Assembly: GCF_040807025.1 (NCBI RefSeq)
Contig: NC_090982.1
Location: forward strand, 86,863,463 to 86,927,462
Direction: 5' to 3'
DNA from: Struthio camelus
Taxonomy: Eukaryota; Chordata; Aves; Struthioniformes; Struthionidae
Length of the DNA: 64,000 nt
The notes below the pieces were generated by a model. The model made no database searches. It was given only the letters and a program-made list of their open reading frames with translations, and had not been told where the DNA came from. A program made the translations under genes and the position numbers. Every line of letters begins with the position of its first letter. The first letter of the stretch is position 1. Positions 25,685 to 37,211 of the stretch are shown here, one piece after another.

Positions 25685-25910
25685 TGCTTCACAGCTATTT
25701 CAACCAGCTCCTCCTAGGGGTCGCGGGTACCCCGAGGCTGTGCCGGTACGTCAGCCAGCTCTGCCGTCTCCGCTGGATGGCAAACCTGGTTTCAGCCTGG
25801 ATGTGCCGCGCTTCCAGGGATGCTCCCGCCGGGAGAGCCGGGCGCTGCACAGCCACGCGCTGCCCTGCTGGGAGAGCTCCCCCGCTCCCGGACCGAGGTA
25901 GTACTTCTTC
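25685..25910. promoter_or_regulatory. short CpG-rich patch
   Basis: About 225 bp with markedly raised GC and CpG (ccgccgggagagccgggcgc near 25826) inside CpG-poor DNA. It is open in several frames on both strands, a by-product of few AT-rich stop codons. It could be an unmethylated regulatory island. It shows no gene structure. Confidence 0.4.
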
Positions 25911-28900
25911 CCCACCGAATGGATGCATTTATGATTTTCAGGCAATAGTCAAGCAGAGAGCACACATGACACAAAGAGTGGAGCCAGGAGTAACTTCTGC
26001 GTTTGGCATGTCTTTAGTGCTGTTAGCGAGAAACAATAGCGCACATGGGCTTTTCAAATAAAACTCTGCGAACGCCGGAGTTATTTGAAACAAGGCTCTT
26101 TAGGAAATTGTAGCAGCAAGCTGCGAGTGGTGTCCTACATTGGCGGTTGGCAAAGTGCTTTGGGTGTCAATTTTTGGATGTTTCCTTTGTCCCTCACTAA
26201 ACTGGGTGTCAGGAAATTCAGAGAGGCAGAAGTGGATGCATGTTTCCTGCTTCTGCAGTTCTGAGGACGTGACTGCAAATCCCGGATGCGCTGGTTATAT
26301 ACTTTAATGCTGAGCAGTCATTTGTTTCTCTCCATTCATACTACTCTGAATAGACTCCCAAGAAAAGCCTGAGCTTGTAGACCTTACACGCTGAAAGGGA
26401 GAAGGGGAATCTCTTACCAACACAGATAAAAGCAGCTATAAAGTGCTCAGGCCAAAGGGAAGGATTTGGGTTTTCCTGGAAGTCTTTATTTCAGCTGTGG
26501 AAGAAGAAAAATGTTTTAGGTCAAAGCATAAACTTCCATTCTTCTGTTTTAAAAGTACTATATTGCAGCAAGTATCTTGGATTTGACATACACATTCAAG
26601 GTGTTAAATGTGACATGATACTTTTGTATGTGGATTTTTTGGGCAGATCTTCTAGTTCAGCTGAGTTGTGTTAAATGGAAGGTATAGCATATTTGGAAGA
26701 GTAAAGCAGGGAAAAATACTGCTTTAGGAAGGGGCTGATTTAGAACAATCTAGGATCATCCTAGGATCCAGCCTAGGCAAAAGGCAGGTTGCCAAATAGC
26801 ACCTGGTCTAGATTAGATTTGAATCACACATTTCCCTTCTTTCCGAAAGGGCCAGAAAAGGGAAAGCAGGTGACTGCAGGCTTTGTGCTCCCCCACAGAT
26901 CTCCCGGATTTCAGGAAGGTTTGAAGTCTGTATTAAGTGACAATGGCTGTTCCTGCTGAATTTTTTGACACAGACCCTTGGTCATGGCTATATAGCTTGT
27001 AACCGTTACGGGTGAGAGATCATCCGTGCAACAGGGGCTGCCTTTTCTGCTGAGTGGACCAGTAGTGTAATGTTATTTTCTGAGCAGGAAACTAATGAAA
27101 TGTGTGCCTAGGAGGCTGTCTGTTTGTTTTTTGCAATGGCTCTGTGTCTCTTGGATGCGATTCTTTACTAAATATTACTCTCTGACTGAGGCTTTTCCTT
27201 CTTTAATGTGGGCTATTCATAATATTTTACTATCTTGTCAAATTCAGTTGCAGTAGACCAACATATTCAAAAAAAAAAGAGGGGGAGAGGACAATAGATG
27301 GATCAAACTCAGATAGTCCTTACTTCCTTAAGCAACCAGATTAGAAACACTCAGTAACAGGAAATAGTCTTGGAAAATCCAAGAATTAAGTGTTTGCCAC
27401 AAATTTACTATTATATTGACAACACTTGAAAGTGAAGACCGAGGCCAGCTTATCCAGGTTTTTTGCACACCACTTTGGTATATTTGGTATATTTGGTGCA
27501 GTGATTGCTACACTTTCCTGAAATGTGCTGTAACTTCCTTTTAATATATGAAAACTGATTGACCAGCAATATTTTCAATATCTCACAAGAATTTGTCAAA
27601 ATCTTGCAATTTCTTGGTTCTGTGTGGAATGAGTAAGGCCTAGAGGAAATTCATTAGGACGGTGCAAAGTCTTTTCTTTGGTAGGCACTGAAAGCATCCC
27701 ATGATAGGCATGCCATCTCTTAAGAGTCCGTGACTTGAGAGACCTCCTCACTTCCATAGCTCCGTAGCTGTCCCCGTCTCAGCATGTCTCTTCTCCAGCA
27801 GCTCCAGGTAAGCTGCCGACAGCAACTTGCTCTGCCCAGTGTTGCAGAATGTCCTTCAAAAGGGATAAAGATGGCAGCACTCATGCACATATTCCCTGCC
27901 TTGTCCTCTTCTGACCAGTCGTTGCTCAGCTGATTCATCCCGCCTGGCTCTTTTGCTGAGTTTCCCCATGAGCACAACAGACGTGCTGGTCGCTGTGGTG
28001 CTGATGCTTGTTTGCCAGGTGCTGGGCTCTATGCACCAGATACAGTTTGGAAATGTGTCACTAACCGTTTCCTCTACTGGCCTTTGGACAGCTCTGGTTT
28101 AAAATTGTCCTGAATCCTTGTATGCTATTGTGAGACTCAGCGGGGAGAACTGCAAAGCCTAGCGTGCTCGAGTAGTCACCTGAGGCTGAATAGGTGAAAG
28201 AAGCCAAGGAGCTAAAGCAGAACTGAATAAAGGAGATGAGACTGGGACTGAAATAGTACCAGGGAATGAAGCTGGGAACAGCGCTTCAATACAGGCAAAG
28301 AAGAAGCAGAGCAGGGAGGAAGGCTGGGGGAGGCCCTGACATAGCCATCTTACCGCTGGTCTTAAGATTCAGCTCGCAGAAGGTCCTTCCTCTGGATTAA
28401 TCATATCAGCATTTTCTGTGGGGCTGTTAGGAATGGGTGTCTCATTAGTAATTGGGTAGTAAATGGGTAGTAATTATGGGAGTCATGGTATCTCCTTGCT
28501 GAAAGAGATCTCCTCCTGCGAGGGAAGGACCAGGTTTCCCTAGGTACTTTGAAGTAGACTGTCCCAGGGCACAGGTGAAGGGCACAGGTCCCAGAGAAAA
28601 GGAGGGTTTGCTCTTTTAATGCCCATAAAACTGCATTCTCCACATTTTTTGGAACTGGTTATTTCACCAATTTCAGATAGCCATAATTATAGGTGGGAGT
28701 GGACTTTAGATAATTCACAAGGAATTGCCTAGCAAGAGTTTCTCAAAGATTGTACGAAGTTTAGAATTGACCCTGAAAGTAGAGGACAGAGCAAAGTAGA
28801 GGGTAACTGGATATAGCTCAGCAGAAACTGTTGAAGTCCTGGGAACGGGTGGTCTGATTTTCAGAAGCACAAGAAGTCTGTAGCTGTCCAGAGGAGACCC

Positions 28901-30379
28901 AGAGACATTATCTTGCTCTGTCAGGTTGGAGTTCCTTGACGGTGTTACTCTGCTTTAGGCCCCTTTGTATGCAAAGATTTACCTCTGTATACCAGTCATA
29001 TCAGGCCTTCTACGAATGCACTGAGCAACCTCAGAGGCACATGGTGAAGTGCTGATCTGCTGCATGATAAATATACCTCGCTTTTCATAAATTTTCTTTG
29101 CACTTGCACAAAATGGGCAAGTACAGATTGTACCTCATGGATCCACAGCAACCCTTCTCTAACACCTGCCCTGAAAACCACCTTTTTGTCTTTCAAATAT
29201 AAATCTTGGTGGATTTGACAGAAAACTTGAATTAGGTCAGAAGTGGCTTGACTGTAAATCTACAGGGAGAGAGATTAGAAGCCGGTTGGTAGAAGAGTGA
29301 ATAAAGTTGTTACATGCAAATTTGTCAGAAATGATAAAGAGTCCCACATGGAAAACATTAGCTCCATCTTCAGTATAAGACTGCATAAGCAGTTGTTTCC
29401 TATATATGGAAGTAAACGGACCCTCTTGAGACAGAATTATAGGAACTGATGGATCACGTGATGAAATTGTGAAGGCTGTGAGAAGGTGAGCAGCTTCCTT
29501 AGCAGTAGATACAGAGAGACAAGAAGGGGGCTGCGCTATCTAGGTTAAGCTGTTTGGTATGCTAGAAACAAATGTCTGATATTTGGAAGGAAGAAATTCT
29601 GAATAAAATCAGATGAGATGGTTTACCACTGGAAAAGTACATCAGCACTGTAACAAATCTACAGTCATAACCCTGGGAATCCTGCTGAATACAGAACTTC
29701 ACATAATGCGGTAAATTGTCGTTCAACTGAGAGGGTCAGGATGACCTGATGAGAAAATAATAATTTCCTCCACCCAGACAGCCCACTGAAGCAGAAAAAA
29801 GGTTCATCTGGAGTATCTTAGCATGAACATCTCTTTCTGGGATATATAACTTATCCCTCAGCTCTAAAAACTGTGTATTGTGAGAGGCAGGGGCTTGTTC
29901 TCGTATGGGGGTCCCATTATCGACTAGATAATGGTCCAGAGAGAGTTTCAAATGATGCTTATTCCTATACAGCTTGTGCCAGAGAATAAAATGCAAATAG
30001 GAAAAGGTAGCAGCATACAGCGCTAAATGTTGACTGGATGCCACTAGTCAAGGCTTTTCTCCAGATCTACTTAGACCAGCCACTGTGCCCATCCACCGTA
30101 TGTCCTTTAAAGTCTGCGTTGCTAATAATTCTTTCCAAAAAAATACTGCAATCACATTTCCTCAGGTGTTAATCGGAGTACTGTGCACAAAGAGGAAGTG
30201 ACGGCTGAGGACTAATGGGATGATATCATGATACATCCAAGGAATAATGAGAGATTTCTGCACCTACGGCAAGTAATTGGTTATGTTTAATTAAGAGTTT
30301 AAAATATTTCTGGTCCTGGTATAGCAAAGGTTTACAAGAAGCAAAGGGCTACGGGTAGGGAGGCAGGAGGAGCCTTGAG
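25911..30379. other. intergenic non-coding DNA, no gene seen
   Basis: Unique sequence with no supported gene, RNA or transposon. A small direct duplication of 'tttggtata' lies near 27475-27500. A possible amniote-repeat scrap ('ctgattttcagaagcac') lies near 28854-28870 but is too short to annotate. Confidence 0.6.
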
Positions 30380-30680
30380 CAGTTACGGAGTTGAGGCCGT
30401 GCAAGACCTGGACCTGTCCGGAGCCCTGTGAGCCACCACGAGCCTGGCCCTGGGCCCGGCCTCGGCCCATGCGCAGAGCAGTGTCTCGCTTTGACCACAG
30501 CACCGCGATTTGAAGCAACATTTGCCCATTGTCTCCATGTTTTCTTTTGTTTTCCTCCTCCTCCAAATCCTGCATCCTCCTAGTTTCCCTGATTCACTTA
30601 TCCCTCTCTGATGCCTGCTCTGCCGCTGCTCGAGCACGTCCGGCGCGTCTGGGCGCTGCCTTAGCGAGGCTCGGAAAAAG
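30380..30680. promoter_or_regulatory. CpG-rich patch
   Basis: About 300 bp with raised GC and CpG, including ggcccggcctcggcccatgc near 30454 and gagcacgtccggcgcgtctg near 30632. Overlapping frames occur on both strands (119 codons on minus, 68 on plus) with no recognisable product. It may be a regulatory island or the eroded remnant of a GC-rich insertion. Confidence 0.35.
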
Positions 30681-33600
30681 GCTGTTTGGGTCTCTGATGT
30701 TGGGCCTGTGCCTGAGGTTGCAGGTTTTCTCCTGAATTGCAATGCTGCCTGAATGTGTCACTGGTGAGTGCTTAAATTACCCGTTAAACACAAAACTGCT
30801 TGTCAGGCAGGATTACTAGCTGAGGTTTGGATTAGCCCAGCTTTATTTTCTAATGCACCATGGTGTGTCGAGTCACTTGCAGTTTTGCTGCATTCAGGAT
30901 TTAGTCCCACGGACAGAACATAATTAGCATTTGAAAGCCTAGAGGTCTCTCGCTAGTTTTACTGGTGAAAGTAAAAGCCGTTCCCATATATAAATAAGGG
31001 GCAATTTGTTAGCTCAAGACATTTTAGACCTAAAGGAAAATCTTTGACAGCATCTTTCTGCTCATTACAACAGGTATTATAGCAGATTCCCATGGAGAAA
31101 AAAGCTTGGGTGATAACATTCAAAGGAAACTGATTGGAAAATCTACATGATTTATAAAATACCTCTTGCTAAAGCACATGAGAAGTCTAATGAAAGCATA
31201 ATAGCAATTATATGAAATCCATACAAGGGATTCATGCTGATATGGCAGTTTGCAAGGAAAATGAATTAATGTAATGAAAGGAAAAATGAGACAAAGAAAT
31301 ATGGTTTTAAAAGACAGAATCGGTGGGAGCTGCATGTTCTGGAGGGGCCAGCGTTGGCTGAGATGAAAGGCTGGTTCCTGTTCTGTCTGGAGCTGGCAAA
31401 CCACTGAGCCAAGCTGCCAGAAACGCTCTGGCTTCCTTTGGAGAGTCTGCTGTGTGGCCAGGGAGGTCGAGTCCACTTTGCTAATAACAGACCTGCTTCA
31501 CCGCACAGGAGAATCACAACTGTGTTTCGGTGGAAGGATGGGTTTGAAATGCTTATTTGTCCCGATGGTTTTTGTTCAGTCTTTAACACTTGAGTTTTGT
31601 GGTAGCCTCAACTGCTCTTCTTCATTTCCCAATCTTTAGGTAGAAATATTAATTAGAAAAAAGGACAGAGAGCCCACAGAATTCCTGCTATGGCTGGGAA
31701 AGCTTTAGTCCTCATTGACTGTCCATCAGGATGGACACATGTGGCCATGGATGAATAACCTACGATCTGTGTACTGGTTTTCCCCTAACTAAGGAGGAGT
31801 AGAGCTTGTCAAAACTCCAAATTTCCAGTTTGTGGGAAATGCTGAGATTCTGAATTTTTGCTTTTGATCTGTTTTGGAATCAAAATAAATCACCTTGCAA
31901 TTGTTCATGAAGCAAGAGGGTATTATGTGGGTTGTGCTCACATTGCTCATATTTTGCAGCATTTAGGTGCGTGCACTGAGTGGCAGGCTAATAGATCGGT
32001 ATTTCTGCCTTGGTATTGCCTCAAGCATCTCTCTACTACCTCAAATGCTTTTTATTTTTGCTCTAATGACAGTAGTATGAAAGTGTTATTTCATTTTAGT
32101 GGAGATGTGTTACGCTAGAAAATAATGCAGCACGCTTCAGTTAGCAGAAAATTGCAGCTTCCCTTAATTGTTCAGAATACAGAGTGTTAACTATTTAATT
32201 TTTAGTACTATACTACGACTTCAAAAGACATAAAATAATTTAAAAATTCATTATTTACACTTATGTAACTTCAGAACATCAATGGATATTTTTTCCAAAA
32301 CACAATTTTCTGTTTTTATCTCAGGAGGTGTTCTTCTTCTGAAAATGTTTCTTTTTTTCAAAATCCTTGCACTGCAAAAAGAGTATTTTTAATTGAATAA
32401 GTTTCAGTGGAGAATTCTGCCTAGGACAATACCTTAGACCCAGTTGTTCTATGGGAACGCTGTGAAAATAGGAATGACTCTTTGTATAGCACTGTGAAGG
32501 GCAACTCATCGATAAAAGTTTTATGATCGGTCGGGCAAATTGCCTTTGGAAGGACCTATGTCTCTGCACTGGTAATACAGAGAGCCAAGGTGCTGAACTC
32601 AGGCTTAGAGAACTAATTTTAATATGCCAGATTCAGGGCAGATAAATGCCTTCTTTAAATTTCTGGAGCATGCCTTGCTCTAATATGTGGTTTCCCCACG
32701 GAGCATGAGAATGGGTGGAAATAAGTCTGGATCTGGTGATGGACCCCAGCCTTCTTGTACCTTTGAGGCTATTTGAGCCAAAGGGCTCGATGTGGAACCA
32801 CGTGCAGCGAAAACCCTGCTGTGGGCAGTTTCACTGCACTTTCTTGGTGAATTCCACGGAGAAAACCTATTTCCATCTCTTTCCACTATGTGGGAAATCC
32901 AGCCTTCCCTTTCAGGCAGTTAAAGAGAAGGCAATACAGAAGTAGGATGAAATGAGGGAATTTATTTGTTATATATTAGATGTGTTGCTATTATGATGAG
33001 GTGTATGGGTTTTGTCTGCTTGTTTCTGAACTGCAGCACGTGTAAGTTATTGTCACATTGCTGTTTCCTACGTTGGGAATCTCTGCAAATAACTAACGGC
33101 TGGTAAGTGAATGCTGCTGCCTGGCAGATAGAGATTCCTGGCACTAAAGGATTAATGGCTTGAATAACTTCTTCAAATACCATTCTGCTGATGCAGCATG
33201 AACACGGCTCATGGTCACTTTTTGTCACCTAATGTGAGCCCTAAAACGACGGTGCCGAAATAGAAAACCAGATTAGTTGTCCTGTCTCGTCACTGAGCCT
33301 GCTGTTGGTTGGGGGCGACTCAGCCTGGACTCACTTATCTTCCCTGTGCCACAACCAAAGCAGACTTCATGATCAAAATGCTGCTTCTAATTTCATTTTC
33401 TAGCGTTAGTATATATTTATTTGTGTGTAGCTGACTGTTTCCTTCGTTCTCATTTCATTATCGTGAGGTAATTGATAGCGAGTCGAATACATTGAGCATG
33501 ACATGATTGCTGGTGCAGCGTGTGATAACATGTATCTGGGAAGAGATGGTTCATAAGGCTGTAAAAGCAGGCAGAGCTTTTCATCTCTGTGTCGGATTCA

Positions 33601-33964
33601 TATCCCTGACATGAAATGAATTAGGAGGATCAGCCTAGTCTGTCTCCTGGTAGACTGATGCCCTTCACAAAGTACATTATTAGTCTTGGTTTCAATTTTC
33701 ACCTTTGTCGCAAACTCAGTTCACAGTCCAAGAACCTGAACAGACATGTAAACAGAAAATGAGCTTCTAGTTTACCCCACAAGCTATGGTCTAGGCCACA
33801 CAAGATCCAATATCATCATTGGGAGAGTACAGGAAAGCTTCAGTTGCTGTTATCCAGGATGAAATATAAGGAGACTAAAATGAAAACTTAATTCTCCAGG
33901 AACTTCTGATTCAATAATAATTACAATTAATAACAAATTGCACTCCTATATCATACTGTTGGTT
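30681..33964. other. intergenic non-coding DNA, no gene seen
   Basis: Unique sequence with only chance reading frames. The 33380-33560 segment keeps several CpGs inside AT-rich DNA (ttatcgtgaggtaattgata near 33460) and looks like a possible conserved element, but this is unverified. Confidence 0.6.
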
Positions 33965-34140
33965 TTAAATTTGAAAGGCCTCTTCTAAGAAGCCAGCATC
34001 ATGACCTCCTTTTGCAAGTGGGGAACACTGAAGCAGAGATGAAATGACATATTGCTGCAAGGACCCAGTGGCAGAGGTGACAATATAACCCCTTTCGCTG
34101 AGTCCTGGTCCTGCGTTCTGTGCACTTGCCCAGAGTTGCT
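33965..34140 (-). repeat. MIR-like (CORE-SINE) fossil
   Basis: Read on the plus strand, the segment follows the reverse complement of MIR: 'gtggggaacactgaagcaga' (compare 'gaggaaactgaggcacagag'), then 'agtggcagaggtgac', then 'gtcctggtcctgcgttctgt' (compare 'ctcctgactcccagtcctgtgctct'). The order and spacing fit. The divergence indicates an old copy. Confidence 0.55.
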
Positions 34141-34844
34141 CATAATAATGACTGTTCGGTACCCACGAGAAGACATCCATGGTGAGATACTGCTAGATTC
34201 CAGTCTCATGCTTCCCAGATCCTTCATTCTTGTGCCAGAATCTTTTATTTCCAGCTTTTTGGAAGCAGACCTGTTGCATGACATGTATTTATATAAGCCT
34301 GTTGTAACCACATCTGTTGGCTGTAACTTTTAAGCAACTCTGTTCAGATGATACAGCTAATTGAAGAGCTGTGGGTTACATTTCTTCTCCTGCTGAAATT
34401 GGAGCTGGCCTTTAACTGCTATTTCTGTATTAGTCCTTACTTCAGATAACTCAAACCTGCTGTTTCTTCAGAGCCATCTGCAGATTCATCATTTCCAAGC
34501 TATGAGTTTGCACTCCTCCATTTGCATAGTTCAGTAATCTGTTACAGTCCACAAAACTTTTCTTTCTGGCTGTCCTTGTCCTGTGGACCTATGCAGGTCC
34601 ACAAGTTTTCTGTGCACATCTCTAAACGGATGTGGTTTGATTTGGAGGGTCTACTGGAGCCTTAACTGGAGCTCTAGGTTGCAGCACGACCATGAAGGAA
34701 GTGGGATTTAGGAGACTGCATTGGGAAGACTCAGGACATTTCATGCTGCTCCGTTATAGAGCCTCTAAGAAACTACCTTGCCTCCTTCTGAAAACGCAAA
34801 CTAACCATACCTGAAGTTCAGTTCATTATAAAGGATTCAGGTCT
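34141..34844. other. intergenic non-coding DNA, no gene seen
   Basis: Unique sequence between two MIR-like fossils. No supported feature on either strand. Confidence 0.6.
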
Positions 34845-35030
34845 CCAGTAACCCGAATATGGAAGTGGGGCTCAGGAGACTTAATTTGCTGTGTGTGACT
34901 TAGGCAGGTCATTTAATCTCACTGTGCCTCACTTTGCCCTTTTATAAAATTGAGAAAATTTGAGAGGTGTTTTTGGGGAAGTGCTTTGAGATGTACAGAT
35001 GAAAAGCAGAAACATTCGATCTACCTACAA
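34845..35030 (+). repeat. MIR-like SINE fossil
   Basis: Landmarks in order: 'ctgtgtgtgacttaggcagg' then 'tcatttaatctc', matching 'ctgtgtgaccttgggcaagtcacttaacctc'. These are followed by 'tgcctcactttgccctttta' and 'taaaattgagaaa', matching 'cctcagtttccccatctgtaaaatgggga'. After that comes 'aagtgctttgagatgtacag', typical of the amniote MIR tail. This is the clearest of the MIR-like copies in the window. Confidence 0.65.
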
Positions 35031-35931
35031 ATACACAGTGTATTTGCAACATTACTATATACATGAAATAAGTGAACTAAATAGCTGTATACAAATACCA
35101 AACACTTAAATATTACTGCTCCTAAATAACTCTACTTTGAGTTTTTATGTAAACAAAAATGAAGGAAAGTTGCTCTCTTAACTTCGTCCCTAGAAAACCT
35201 ATTTTATCCAGAACAGGCCATAAAGGGAGATAGTCAGTCTGTCAGTCTGGAGATAGCAGGCTTCCCTCAGTGGAAGCAAATAACCAAAACTGAGAGGCAA
35301 TTGCATGATGGAAGGAAGGTACTAAAATCAATGATGTCATGAACTCAGCAAAAAGAGGGGAAGGAAAGCAGAAAATAGGAAAAAAATGTACAATAAAATA
35401 GATGGAGAGAAAAGAATCATAATTAAACAAATAGAATAGAAAAATGCCTACAAAGAAGAAACAACATAGGTAACATGCTAATTTCCAGAAATGCTAGAAG
35501 ACACAAATAAGACTGCATTTTCCTCAAGCAGTTGGTGCAATGAAAAATGTGTATTATTACGTGTATCAGGCAAAGGGAGACCTTATGGGAAAAGAAGTCA
35601 TCTAAGAATTATAATATGCTATTATTATGCCCTTGGAAGCATAATGGGGAGCGTACTCCGAGGAGCAGTTTGGTAAGCAGGGAGGAGGATGAGAATTATT
35701 TGCAGATGTGAATCCAGGCTCTCCTGAGGGCAGCTCGATGCAGGGACATTGGTTCCCCATAAATTATGGACCATACTGGGACCTACTGTAAACTGGCACA
35801 TATGTGGCTGATCCCCTGCCCTCTGCCTGGGTTGTCTCCATAAATCCCTAAAGTAGGCAAATAAACATGCTATGATTACTAGTGCAGTAGTTAGATATAA
35901 CTGACTAGCAGCATGGTAAATAACAGTTCTG
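35031..35931. other. intergenic non-coding DNA, no gene seen
   Basis: AT-rich unique sequence, with no supported feature and only chance frames. Confidence 0.6.
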
Positions 35932-35986
35932 ATAAATAAAATAAAATAAAATAAGAAGATAAAACAAAACAAAACAGGACAAAACC
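35932..35986 (+). repeat. (AAAAT)n/(AAAAC)n simple repeat
   Basis: Runs of ATAAA units change into AAAAC units over about 55 bp. It is low-complexity A-rich DNA. No retroposon body was recognised next to it. Confidence 0.85.
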
Positions 35987-37165
35987 TGCTTGTTGCCATA
36001 AGACTTGTAGGCTCCTGGGAATTAAAATCTGTAGCTTGTAGTGTATAGAACCTATGCCTTTTTATCACTGGGCTATAGGATAAAACATCTCTCTCACTCT
36101 TTTTTGTTTTCTGCTTTGCTCTTGAACTGCACGAAATTATCCCAATTTACATGTTGCCTAACATTGTAGCTATAGGGAATTGTAGCTATAGATTTTCTGC
36201 ACGTAGTACAGCAAGGAGCTACGATAAGGGAATCCCAGAGGACTCCTAGGAAGAACATGCTGACCCCAAGACCAGTAATTGCTGTAATTTTCAAACAGAC
36301 TCATTTTTGGCCTAACTCACCTCCAGTTGGCAAGAATTCCAGTTGAGGCCAGTACGGAAAGCTTCTGAAAACCCCATTTCTAATTCCCCCATCGCCCATT
36401 GAATTCCTCTGTGCTCCTTGGGTTTCTGAGAGGGTCAGTGATACTGTTCCCTAACTCTTTTCATTGAATGTTGAAGCAATCTTAATTATCCCTTGAGGTC
36501 TAGGAGGCAAAGGTTAAGAGCTGGAAAGAGGGAATGGCTTTTTGCTCTACCTGTTTCCGCATTCCTGAACATGAACATAGTGGTCCCTCCACAACCCTGA
36601 ACAACTCCCAGCGGTGTTAAGAGGAGCTGGGCTGCACATATTGCGTATTGTCCAGCCTGAGCTCCAGCTGAACCCTGAGAGCTTTTACTGTTACACACAT
36701 GCTAGCAGTATTTTATTGATTTATCAATCAGCCGCAGTTCCTGGATAATCTTTGACAAACTTCACTTCAAAAGCCTAACAATTTGCAATTTGGTTGTTGG
36801 CATAGCAGAGGGTTTGGCTTCCAGTGTGCACCTATGGGCTCTGCTGTCTTGCCTTGGAAAAGGACTCGCTCATTGAAATCAATGAGAGTCCTGTTCAGTG
36901 CTCTGGGCTCACCCCAGGATGGCGCTGCTATGACCATAACCCGCCATTCACAGTACAGGCAGTCATAGGTAAATCATATCTTGGGGTTAAATGTTTAGTG
37001 AGATTGCAAGTTTATTATCATGCCTACTACTACTGTCGCCTGGCACGTAACACAGATGCATAAAATTTTGTTCAAGTATGAGAAACGTTAATGAAGCAAA
37101 TTGCCTATGCTTGTGTGTGTATTCCAGAAGCTCTTATTCCACAGCTGTGCTACAGCTTACACTAG
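35987..37165. other. intergenic non-coding DNA, no gene seen
   Basis: Unique sequence. Near 36870-36890 the phrase 'cattgaaatcaatgagagtc' resembles a very common ancient amniote interspersed repeat, but the copy is too short to bound. Confidence 0.55.
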
Positions 37166-37205
<40 letters not shown>

Positions 37206-37211
37206 GTACAT
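37166..37211 (+). repeat. (TA)n microsatellite
   Basis: A 46-bp alternating pyrimidine-purine tract, mostly (TA)n, with a CA step at the left and TGTATATGTACAT at the right. Likely length-polymorphic. Confidence 0.92.
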
